The position numbers were made by a program, and so were the translations under genes. Under the pieces are notes generated by a model, which made no database searches, had not been told where the DNA came from, and saw only the letters and a program-made list of their open reading frames with translations. Source: Zoogloea sp021286885 (GTDB lineage: Bacteria > Pseudomonadota > Gammaproteobacteria > Burkholderiales > Rhodocyclaceae). Taken from it: DNA of 64,000 bases. Shown piece after piece: positions 8,154 through 15,734 of this stretch (position 1 is the first letter of the stretch; every line of letters begins with the position of its first letter). The DNA is taken from assembly GCF_041915215.1 (NCBI RefSeq), contig NZ_JAYSBV010000001.1. One strand, 5' to 3'.

Positions 8154-9383
8154 TTAGCCGCGCTTGGTCTTGGCGTTGGCCGCGATGCGCATGCGCAGGG
8201 CGTTCAGACGGATGAAGCCGTGGGCATCCTTCTGGTTGTAAGCGCCCTGGTCGTCTTCGAAGGTGGCGATGGTGGGATCGAACAGGGAGTCGGTCTTGGA
8301 ATCGCGGGAGACGACGATCACGTTGCCCTTGTAGAGCTTCACGCGCACCCAGCCGTTCACGGTCTGCTGGGTCTGGTCGATGAGGGCCTGGAGGGCCAGA
8401 CGCTCGGGGGACCACCAGTAACCGGTGTAGATCATGCTGGCGTAACGGGGCATCAGGTCGTCCTTCAGGTGGGCGACTTCCCGATCCAGGGTGATGGATT
8501 CGATGGCACGGTGGGCGCGCAGCAGGATGGTGCCCCCCGGGGTTTCGTAGCAGCCACGGGACTTCATGCCCACGTAACGGTTTTCCACCAGATCCAGACG
8601 GCCAATGCCGTGCTTGCCGCCCAGGGCGTTCAGGGTGGCGAGCAGTTCGTGGGGCAGCATGCGGGTGCCGTTGATGGACACCAGGTCACCCTTTTCGAAC
8701 TCCAGATCCACGTATTCGGCGGCATCGGGGGCGGCTTCGGGGGACACGGTCCAGCGCCACATGGATTCTTCGGCTTCGGCAGCCGGGTTTTCCAGGTGAC
8801 GGCCTTCGAAGGAGATGTGCAGCAGGTTGGCGTCCATGGAGTAAGGAGAGCCGCCGTTGCGGTGCTTCATCTCGATGGGAATGCCGTTCTTTTCGGCATA
8901 GGCCAGCAGCTTCTCGCGGGACAGCAGATCCCACTCGCGCCACGGGGCGATCACCTTCACGCCGGGCATCAGGGCGTAGTAGCCCAACTCGAAACGCACC
9001 TGGTCGTTACCCTTGCCGGTGGCGCCGTGGGACACGGCATCGGCGCCGGTCTGGCGGGCGATTTCGATCTGACGCTTGGCGATCAGCGGGCGGGCGATGG
9101 AGGTGCCCAGCAGGTATTCGCCTTCGTAGACGGTGTTGGCACGGAACATCGGGAAGACGAAGTCACGCACGAACTCTTCGCGCAGGTCGTCGATGAAGAT
9201 GTTTTCCGGCTTGATGCCGAATTGCAGGGCCTTGGCGCGGGCCGGTTCCAGCTCTTCGCCCTGACCGAGGTCAGCGGTGAAGGTCACCACCTCGCACTGA
9301 TAGGTATCCTGAATCCACTTCAGAATCACGGAAGTATCCAGGCCGCCCGAATAGGCCAGCACAACCTTCTTTACGTCGCTCAT
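8154..9383 (-). CDS. argG: Argininosuccinate synthase
   Basis: Joins citrulline and aspartate with ATP to form argininosuccinate, the penultimate step of arginine synthesis. 409 aa, normal for the short (non-E. coli) type. The ATP-pyrophosphatase P-loop VLAYSGGLDTSV is at about 8-19. Further family marks are SHGATGKGNDQVRFE and the substrate-binding run MDANLLHISFEG. It lies 120 bases downstream of argF on the same strand, followed at once by a small membrane protein gene. The spacer to argF carries short repeats and a perfect hairpin. Confidence 0.98.
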   Translation of the reverse strand: MSDVKKVVLAYSGGLDTSVILKWIQDTYQCEVVTFTADLGQGEELEPARAKALQFGIKPENIFIDDLREEFVRDFVFPMFRANTVYEGEYLLGTSIARPLIAKRQIEIARQTGADAVSHGATGKGNDQVRFELGYYALMPGVKVIAPWREWDLLSREKLLAYAEKNGIPIEMKHRNGGSPYSMDANLLHISFEGRHLENPAAEAEESMWRWTVSPEAAPDAAEYVDLEFEKGDLVSINGTRMLPHELLATLNALGGKHGIGRLDLVENRYVGMKSRGCYETPGGTILLRAHRAIESITLDREVAHLKDDLMPRYASMIYTGYWWSPERLALQALIDQTQQTVNGWVRVKLYKGNVIVVSRDSKTDSLFDPTIATFEDDQGAYNQKDAHGFIRLNALRMRIAANAKTKRG

Positions 9384-9408
9384 GTCCGATTCCGCAAATT
9401 AGTAATTA

Positions 9409-9498
9409 CTTGGTACTTAGTACTTTGGTACTTGATACGTCAACGCTCAACGCTCAAAACGCATCCGGTAGGCGCGTACGGTCGCTATCGTACGCGCC
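9409..9498. repeat. Short repeats and a perfect hairpin between argF and argG
   Basis: The argF-argG spacer has two copies of TTGGTACTT near 9410-9432, a tandem CAACGCT pair near 9440-9455, and a perfect 10-base inverted repeat, GGCGCGTACG at 9471-9480 against 9489-9498 with an eight-base loop. There is no T-run on either side, so it is not a classical terminator. It could be an mRNA-stabilising stem or a dispersed intergenic repeat. Confidence 0.65.
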
Positions 9499-9503
9499 GC
9501 GCC

Positions 9504-10436
9504 TCAGGCGCTTTCCCCTTCGACCTTGCCGATGAGGAGGTATTCCATCAGAGCCTTCTGCACGTGCAGCCGGTTCTCGGCCTCGTCCCACACCACGGAT
9601 TGGGGACCGTCGATGACTTCGGCGGTCACTTCCTCACCCCGGTGGGCGGGCAGGCAGTGCATGAACACGGCGTCGGGATTGGCCACACGCATCATGTCGC
9701 CATCCACCTGCCAGTCGGCGAAGTCGCGCATCCGCTCTTCGTTTTCGGCCTCGAAGCCCATGCTGGTCCAGACGTCGGTGGTCACCAGATCGGCGCCACG
9801 ACAGGCTTCCATGGGGTCTTCAAACACCTGGAAGTGACCGGTGCCCAGCACGCCGGCGAGTTCGGGTTCGATCTCGTAGCCCGGCGGCGTGGACACGCGC
9901 ACCTGGAAGTCCAGCACTTCGGCGGCCTGCAGCCAGGTGTTGCACATGTTGTTGGAGTCGCCCACCCAAGCCACCGTCTTACCCTGAATGGGGCCGCGAT
10001 GTTCGATGAAGGTGAAGATGTCCGCCAGGATCTGACAGGGATGGTATTCGTTGGTCAGCCCGTTGACCACGGGCACCCGGGAATACTCGGCAAAACGCTC
10101 GATGATGGACTGCTCGAAGGTGCGGATCATCACGATGTCGCTCATGCGCGAGATCACCTGGGCTGCGTCTTCCACCGGCTCGCCGCGCCCCAACTGGGAA
10201 TCGCGGGTGTTCAGGTAGATGGCGGAGCCGCCCAGCTGCTGCATCCCGGCCTCAAAGGACAGGCGGGTGCGGGTGCTGGCCTTCTCGAAGATCATCACCA
10301 GCGTCCGGTCGAACAAGGGATGGTGCGGCTCGTAGCGCTTGTACCGTTCCTTGATCCAGCGGGTGCGGGCGAACAGATATTCGTACTCCTCGCGGGAGAA
10401 GTCCTTGAATTGTAGATAGTGTCTCGGTGCGGTCAT
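9504..10436 (-). CDS. argF: Ornithine carbamoyltransferase
   Basis: Transfers a carbamoyl group from carbamoyl phosphate to ornithine to give citrulline, feeding argG. 310 aa. The carbamoyl phosphate site FEKASTRTRLSFE lies at about 50-62. The C-terminal ornithine site has the family signature FMHCLPAHRGEEV, and WVGDSNNMCNTW is the usual mid-chain motif. The gene starts 15 bases after the argD stop on the same strand. No ArgR-type operator was recognised. Confidence 0.98.
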   Translation of the reverse strand: MTAPRHYLQFKDFSREEYEYLFARTRWIKERYKRYEPHHPLFDRTLVMIFEKASTRTRLSFEAGMQQLGGSAIYLNTRDSQLGRGEPVEDAAQVISRMSDIVMIRTFEQSIIERFAEYSRVPVVNGLTNEYHPCQILADIFTFIEHRGPIQGKTVAWVGDSNNMCNTWLQAAEVLDFQVRVSTPPGYEIEPELAGVLGTGHFQVFEDPMEACRGADLVTTDVWTSMGFEAENEERMRDFADWQVDGDMMRVANPDAVFMHCLPAHRGEEVTAEVIDGPQSVVWDEAENRLHVQKALMEYLLIGKVEGESA

Positions 10437-10451
10437 GGCACTCGTTCTTGG

Positions 10452-11627
10452 TTATTGTGCAGCAAGGAAGCCCTTGATCAAGGGCACCAGCCCGTCCACC
10501 AGCGCGCTCACATCAGCCTGGCTGAAGGTAAGCGGCGGCAGGAGGCGAACCACCTTGTCGGCGGTCACGTTGATCAGCAGGCCCGCTTCGAGTGCCTGCG
10601 CCACCAGAGCGCCGCAGGGGCGATCCAGTTCGATGCCGATCATCAGACCGGCACCACGAATCTCGACGATGCCTGCAACGCCTTCCAGCCCGGCAGCAAT
10701 GCCGGCCCGGATGGCTGCGCCCATGGCGAGGGCGTTATCGAGCAGTTGGTCGTCTTCGAGCACAGCCAGGGTTTCGAGGGCGGCCGCGCAGGCCAGGGGA
10801 TTCCCCCCGAAGGTGGAGCCGTGGTTGCCCGGCTTGAAAACGCCGGTGGCACGCCCAGCCGCCAGACAGGCGCCGATGGGCACGCCGGAGCCCAGGCCCT
10901 TGGCCAGGGACATCACGTCAGGGCGCACGCCGGCGTTCTGGTGGCCGAACCACTTGCCGGTACGGCCAATGCCGCACTGGACTTCGTCGAACATCAGCAG
11001 CCATTCGCGGGCATCGCACAGGCCACGCAGGGCCTTCAGATAGTCGGCATGGGCCACATGGATGCCGCCTTCGCCCTGGACGGGTTCAAGCAGGATCGCA
11101 ACGATGTCATCACGCCCGGCCACGGCTGCCTCCAGGGCGGCGAGGTCATCAAAAGGAACCCGCAGGAAGCCGCTCACCAGGGGCTCGAAGCCCTTTTGCA
11201 CCTTGGCATTGCCGGTGGCCGACAGGGTAGCCATGGTGCGCCCGTGGAAGGAATGCTCCATCACCACGATGGTCGGGTTGCTCACGCCCCGATCATGGCC
11301 ATACAGGCGGGCCAGCTTGATGGCGGCTTCGTTGGCTTCGCAACCGGAGTTGCAGAAGAACACCTCGTCCATACCGGAGAAGGCTGCAAGGCGGTCGGAG
11401 AGGGCTTCCTGGCGCGGAACGCGGTACAGGTTGGAGGTGTGGATCACCTGGGCCGCCTGCTCGGCGATGGCGCGCACGAGGCGGGGGTGATTGTGCCCCA
11501 GGGTGTTGACCGCGATCCCGGCGAGGGCATCAAGATAGGCCTTGCCTGCGGTGTCGTAGAGCCAGGAGCCCTGGCCGTGGCTGAAGGCCACCGGCTGGCG
11601 CCCGTAAGTATTCATCAGATGGGACAT
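10452..11627 (-). CDS. argD: Acetylornithine aminotransferase
   Basis: PLP enzyme of arginine synthesis, transferring an amino group between N-acetylornithine and 2-oxoglutarate; relatives also act in lysine synthesis. 391 aa from the ATG at 11627 (MSHLMNTYGRQPVAF), chosen because it has an AAGG ribosome binding site about nine bases upstream and matches the usual family start. The PLP lysine lies in DVMSLAKGLGSGVPIGA. Other marks are NSGCEANEAAIKLAR and EPVQGEGGIHV. It is the first gene of the argD-argF-argG run. Confidence 0.97.
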   Translation of the reverse strand: MSHLMNTYGRQPVAFSHGQGSWLYDTAGKAYLDALAGIAVNTLGHNHPRLVRAIAEQAAQVIHTSNLYRVPRQEALSDRLAAFSGMDEVFFCNSGCEANEAAIKLARLYGHDRGVSNPTIVVMEHSFHGRTMATLSATGNAKVQKGFEPLVSGFLRVPFDDLAALEAAVAGRDDIVAILLEPVQGEGGIHVAHADYLKALRGLCDAREWLLMFDEVQCGIGRTGKWFGHQNAGVRPDVMSLAKGLGSGVPIGACLAAGRATGVFKPGNHGSTFGGNPLACAAALETLAVLEDDQLLDNALAMGAAIRAGIAAGLEGVAGIVEIRGAGLMIGIELDRPCGALVAQALEAGLLINVTADKVVRLLPPLTFSQADVSALVDGLVPLIKGFLAAQ

Positions 11628-11946
11628 GAAACAACCTTGTACTGAGTACGCCCGGAAACCGTTCAAGAAACGGGTGCAAAAGTTGGACCGGCTAAAAGGC
11701 GAAACGGCGACTTACGCCGCCGTTTGTAATCCAGTGTCAGACGCAACATGCTAATTCAAAACCTGTGTTTTGTATAGCCAGCGCGGCTTTCACCCCCTGG
11801 CATGGGCCGGCAGCGCGCTGCTTGCAGGTAAAACCGGGCGCCCAAAACAAAAATCCCCCACCCGATGACGGGAGGGGGATCCTTGCCGGCAGGTCCGCCG
11901 GGGAGTGCGGCTCCGCACCAGCGGACCGCTGACGGCTGGGCCCGGA
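11628..11946. other. Intergenic region upstream of argD
   Basis: About 320 bases with no convincing gene. It should contain the argD promoter, though I could not pick a clear sigma-70 pair. Its left end, nearest the 95-aa gene, holds a terminator for that gene at 11844-11880. No arginine-repressor box or riboswitch was recognised. Confidence 0.5.
11844..11880 (-). terminator. Rho-independent terminator after the 95-aa gene
   Basis: GC-rich inverted repeat ATCCCCC-A-CCCG / CGGG-A-GGGGGAT at 11853-11880 with an ATGA loop. On the minus strand it runs into TTTTTGTTTTGGG, giving a proper terminator reading leftward, toward argD. Confidence 0.85.
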
Positions 11947-12234
11947 TTAGTTGCGGGCGGTGGTCAGCTGGGCCAGCAGGGCAGCTTCCTTCTCGGCGGG
12001 GAAGGCGTGGGCGGCCAGCAGACGCTGAACAGCGCTGGGGTCGCTACCGTTACCGGCGGGGCTGAACTCGATGCCCAGGGTACGACCATTGGCGGCCAGG
12101 GTCATGAAGGCCGAACGCCAGCGTTGGGACTCGGCCAGACGCTCACGCACTTCTGCTTCGTTGCGGATCACGATGCCGGCGGCCTTGAGGGAATCCAGAA
12201 ACTCAGCGTAGGACTCGTTACAAAAACTGCCCAT
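11947..12234 (-). CDS. Small hypothetical protein
   Basis: 95 aa, acidic, largely helical, with no signal peptide or membrane segment. It opens MGSFCNESYAEFLDSLKAAG. An AGGAG ribosome binding site (minus strand, about 12240-12246) sits at proper spacing before the ATG, and a strong terminator follows, so this is very probably a real monocistronic gene. I recognise no family. Nothing nearby indicates a role. Confidence 0.75.
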   Translation of the reverse strand: MGSFCNESYAEFLDSLKAAGIVIRNEAEVRERLAESQRWRSAFMTLAANGRTLGIEFSPAGNGSDPSAVQRLLAAHAFPAEKEAALLAQLTTARN

Positions 12235-12392
12235 TGACTTCTCCTGTTAAGAACCGGTGATTTGTCACCTGTGCTCCCTTAACGCGGGGCTTCGTCGGGA
12301 AGATGACAAGAATTTCAAAAAAATTTTCATCGGTTCTTCAGGGCTACCAACGCCGCCCCGCACGCCCCGCCCCTGCCGGGCGGGAGTGCAGT

Positions 12393-13532
12393 TCAGCGCC
12401 CTTCCACGTGGCGCAGGAGCGCTTGCAGGATGGCCGCCCCCAGGCGCTTGCTGCGGGCCCCGTCCCAGCCGGTGGCCGGGTTGGGCAGGTCGGCGCTGTC
12501 CTTGAAGGGCATCTCCAGGGTGATGGAGACACAGCCAAAGCGGTAGGCCACCCACTTGGAAGCCAGGGTCAGGAGCTCGTCCTCAAAGCGCCCGGGCAGA
12601 TAGCCGACCCGGGTCTGGAAGTCAGGGCTCGCAGCCAAAAACGCTTCCACAAAGCGGGCCTGACGCTCGCGCTGCAGATCGGAGAAGCCCGGCACCTCCT
12701 CGGCGGTCGAGAAGAACACGTGCGGCAGGGATTCATCCCCATGCACATCCAGGTAGAAATCCACGCCCCGAGCCTCCATGGCGGCTCGGGTCAGAAAGAC
12801 CTCGGGGCTCGCCTCCAGGCTGGGCTGCATCCACTCCCGGTTGAGGTTGCGCCCGGCTGCGTTGGTGCGCAGATTGCCCCGGAAGGCGCCATCCGGATTC
12901 ATATTGGGAACGATGTGGAACACCGCCTGTTCGCGCAACCGGCGAGCGACCGGGTCCGCCCCATCCAGCAGGCGCTCAAGCAGGCCTTCCACAAACCATT
13001 CGGCCATGGTTTCGCCCGGATGCTGGCGGGCGGTGATCCACACCACCGGCTTGCCGGCCCCCTCGCCCACCGTGATCAGATCCAGATCACGGCCGTCGAT
13101 GGTGCCCCCCAGGCTCTCCAGCTTCACGCCCGGCTGCTGGGCGGCCCAGGCCACCAGATCCAGGTGGCGCTCGTGGGAGTAAGGCTCGAAGTAGGCGTAG
13201 TAGATGCTGTCTTGCGTGGGGGTGTGCTCCACGATCAGCTGGCCGTTTTCGTAGCGGGTGGTTTCGACCCGGAACCAGTGACGCCGGTCGTAGGAGGCCA
13301 CACAACGGTAATCGGGCCAGCCGTCGGGGTAGGCTGCGTCGGCGGCGTTCTCGAACACCATGCGCAGGGCCTGCCCTGCCCCGCCCTGGAGGCGGAAGTA
13401 AAACCACTGGCGAAAGCTGCTGTCGCCATGCACGCCCTGATCGGCGCGCAGGCCCAGGCGGATGTCGTCGGCCCGCTCCAGGGCGCGGACTTCGATGGCG
13501 CCCGCGTCAAAGCTGCTGCTGATGCGTAACAT
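12393..13532 (-). CDS. Zinc carboxypeptidase, M14 family (cytosolic carboxypeptidase-like)
   Basis: 379 aa. The N-terminal 130 residues form a beta-rich domain typical of the cytosolic carboxypeptidase subgroup (YRCVASYDRRHWFRVETTRY). The peptidase domain has the zinc motif RQHPGETMAEW (His171, Glu174), NMNPDGAFRGN, NLNREW, the third zinc ligand in LDVHGDE (His264) and the general base in SITLEMPFKD (Glu340). Eukaryotic relatives trim glutamates from tubulin; the bacterial substrate is unknown. No signal peptide is seen, so it acts in the cytoplasm. It lies 20 bases upstream of nothing else on this strand except the 95-aa gene, and may be expressed with DUF445-yaaA. Confidence 0.93.
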   Translation of the reverse strand: MLRISSSFDAGAIEVRALERADDIRLGLRADQGVHGDSSFRQWFYFRLQGGAGQALRMVFENAADAAYPDGWPDYRCVASYDRRHWFRVETTRYENGQLIVEHTPTQDSIYYAYFEPYSHERHLDLVAWAAQQPGVKLESLGGTIDGRDLDLITVGEGAGKPVVWITARQHPGETMAEWFVEGLLERLLDGADPVARRLREQAVFHIVPNMNPDGAFRGNLRTNAAGRNLNREWMQPSLEASPEVFLTRAAMEARGVDFYLDVHGDESLPHVFFSTAEEVPGFSDLQRERQARFVEAFLAASPDFQTRVGYLPGRFEDELLTLASKWVAYRFGCVSITLEMPFKDSADLPNPATGWDGARSKRLGAAILQALLRHVEGR

Positions 13533-13552
13533 GATGTGCTGCTCCTTCGTGC

Positions 13553-14824
13553 TCAGCCCAGAGCCTGGGTGATGGCGTACAGGGCGAGGCCGATGAGGCC
13601 GCCCACCAGGGTGCCGTTCAGGCGGATGAACTGCAGATCCCGCCCCACGCTCAGCTCCACTTCCCGCACCAGATCTTCATCTTTCCAGGCCCGCACGGTG
13701 TTGGCCACATGGCCGGTCATGGCTTCGCGCAGTTCGGGGGCGAAGCGCTCCACTGCCTGCTCCAGGTGCTCGTTGAGGGATTCGCCAAAGGCCTTGTTCT
13801 CGGCCAGGCTGCGCCCCAGGGCTTCCAGCGCCCGGGCCATGCTGGCCTTGAGGCGGGAATGGGGGCGGGCCAGATCCCAGCACAGCCAGTCTTCCAGATC
13901 CTGCCACAGCCCGGCCAGATAGCCGGCCAGCTCGGGGCTGGCAAACAGATCCTGGCGGGCGGCCTCAACCCGCTCCCGGAAGGCGGGATCGTGCTTGAGG
14001 CGCTCCACGTATTCGGCCACCAGGCTGTCAAACGCGGCGCGGCGCGGGTGATCCGGGTCGGCGGCCACTTCGGCCAGGAGCCCGTTCACGCCGCCCACAA
14101 TGCCCCGGGCAATGCGTTCGCCCAGTTCATTGGGGTCGATGCCCACCAGCCCCATGGTGGCCACCACGGCAGGGTATTCACGCTGGGCCACGTCCACGAT
14201 CATCCCGGCAAAACTGGTCTGCACACCCTCGTCGCTCAACCAGCCGGACAGACGCTTCAAGCCTTCGTCCAGCAAGGCCTGGTGGCGCCCCTGCTCGGTC
14301 AGGGTGTCCAGCAGGCGGCCCATGCCAGTGGACAAATCCACCGACGCCAGCCGGCGGCGCAGCCCGCGCACCATCACGCGCTGGACGCGGGGGTCTTTCA
14401 GGAAATCCACCGACTCGGCCAGCACCCCGGCAGCCTGCCCGGCCACAAAAGTGCTGTTGGCCGGCTGCTGGAGCCAGACGGCCAGGCGGGCCGCCGGGTT
14501 CAGATCACGCACCCGCCCCACCAGGGAACGGGTATCCAGAAATTTGTCGCGGATGAACTCGGCCAGGTTGTCGGCCAGCCGGGCCTTGTTGCGCGGCAGG
14601 ATCGCCGTGTGGGGGATCGGCAACCCAAGCGGGTGGCGGAACAGGGCCACCACCGCAAACCAGTCAGCCAGGGCACCGATGGTGGCCGCCTCGGCAAAGG
14701 CCGCCACCCAATGCCAGCCCTGCTGACGGGCCACCAGATACACCACCGCCACCACCACCAGCAGGCCAGTGGCGAGATTCTTCATTTTGCCCAGATCGGC
14801 ACGTTTTTCTTGATGGGCGCTCAT
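13553..14824 (-). CDS. DUF445 family membrane protein (YjiN-like)
   Basis: 423 aa. A hydrophobic segment lies near the start (LATGLLVVVAVVYLVARQQG, about 18-37), then the family block IGALADWFAVVALFRHPLG, and a last membrane segment at the very C-terminus (GGLIGLALYAITQAL). The long middle is helical. The family is widespread in bacteria and has no defined function. The ATG overlaps the yaaA stop by four bases, so the two are translationally coupled. An M14 peptidase gene follows 20 bases later. Confidence 0.92.
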   Translation of the reverse strand: MSAHQEKRADLGKMKNLATGLLVVVAVVYLVARQQGWHWVAAFAEAATIGALADWFAVVALFRHPLGLPIPHTAILPRNKARLADNLAEFIRDKFLDTRSLVGRVRDLNPAARLAVWLQQPANSTFVAGQAAGVLAESVDFLKDPRVQRVMVRGLRRRLASVDLSTGMGRLLDTLTEQGRHQALLDEGLKRLSGWLSDEGVQTSFAGMIVDVAQREYPAVVATMGLVGIDPNELGERIARGIVGGVNGLLAEVAADPDHPRRAAFDSLVAEYVERLKHDPAFRERVEAARQDLFASPELAGYLAGLWQDLEDWLCWDLARPHSRLKASMARALEALGRSLAENKAFGESLNEHLEQAVERFAPELREAMTGHVANTVRAWKDEDLVREVELSVGRDLQFIRLNGTLVGGLIGLALYAITQALG

Positions 14825-15624
14825 GCGCTTGCTTCCTCCCTGCGCCGGAAAACCCAGTAATCATCGCGGGACGCCTCCGGCGCAAAAGCGTACCCGTCTT
14901 CCTGAAACTCCTTGAGGTCTTCCACCTCGGTGATGCCCCGGCGGGCCGCGAAACGGGCCATCAGCCCCCGCGCCCGCTTGGCGTAAAAGCTGATGATCTT
15001 GTAACGCCCACCCTTCCAGTCTTCAAACCCGAGCTGGATCACCCGACCGCGCAGCCGGGCCGGGCGCACCACCTTGAAATACTCTTCCGAGGCCAGATTC
15101 ACCAGGATGCGGGGCGCGCCCGCCTCGGCTTCGGCGTCCAGCAGGCGGTTGAGGCCTTCGGTGGGAATGTCGCCCCAGAAAGCGTACAAATCCTTGCCCC
15201 GGGCGTTGGCGTAGCGGGTGCCCATTTCCAGCCGGTAGGCCTGCATCAGGTCCAGGGGGCGCAGCAGGCCATACAAGCCCGACAGAATGCGCAGATGCTG
15301 TTGGGCGTAAGCGAGGCCGGCGGCATCCAGGCTGCGCACGTCCAGCCCGTCGTACACATCGCCATTGAAGGCAAAAATGGCCGGACGGGCATTGTCCGGG
15401 CCGAAGGGCCGGGACCATTCGGCATAGCGGGCCACGTTGAGGGCTGCGAGCTTGTCCGACAGGGACATCAAGGCCGCCACCTGGCCCAGGGAGCATTCCC
15501 GCAGGCCGGCGATCAACTCGGCGGCATCGTCCAGGTAATCGGGCTGGGTGCAGGCGGCGCTGGCAGAAATGGGGACAGGCGACTCGTAATCAAGCGCCTT
15601 GGCAGGGGAAATCACAAAAAGCAT
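14821..15624 (-). CDS. yaaA: Peroxide stress protein YaaA (UPF0246)
   Basis: 267 aa, normal family length. It begins MLFVISPAKALDYESP, the hallmark of YaaA, followed by MSLSDKLAALNVARY, FNGDVYDGLD and the helical end MARFAARRGITEVEDLKEF. In E. coli YaaA limits free iron and so Fenton damage during hydrogen peroxide stress, and it is OxyR-regulated. That function is inferred here by family. No OxyR site was identified upstream. It overlaps the DUF445 gene by four bases. Confidence 0.95.
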   Translation of the reverse strand: MLFVISPAKALDYESPVPISASAACTQPDYLDDAAELIAGLRECSLGQVAALMSLSDKLAALNVARYAEWSRPFGPDNARPAIFAFNGDVYDGLDVRSLDAAGLAYAQQHLRILSGLYGLLRPLDLMQAYRLEMGTRYANARGKDLYAFWGDIPTEGLNRLLDAEAEAGAPRILVNLASEEYFKVVRPARLRGRVIQLGFEDWKGGRYKIISFYAKRARGLMARFAARRGITEVEDLKEFQEDGYAFAPEASRDDYWVFRRREEASA

Positions 15625-15734
15625 GGCGGCGATTGGGTCCGGGCCGGACCAGGAAAGTCAAAACGGTCGCCATGGTATCAAGGGCGCGGGGGCGGGTGGA
15701 CACCTGTACAGGCTCACCCGCCCTCGCCCGGGGC

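Noticed and set aside
7899..10415. Long plus-strand open frame opposite argG and argF
   Set aside because: Spans several unmistakable minus-strand genes; no ribosome binding site and no recognisable protein.
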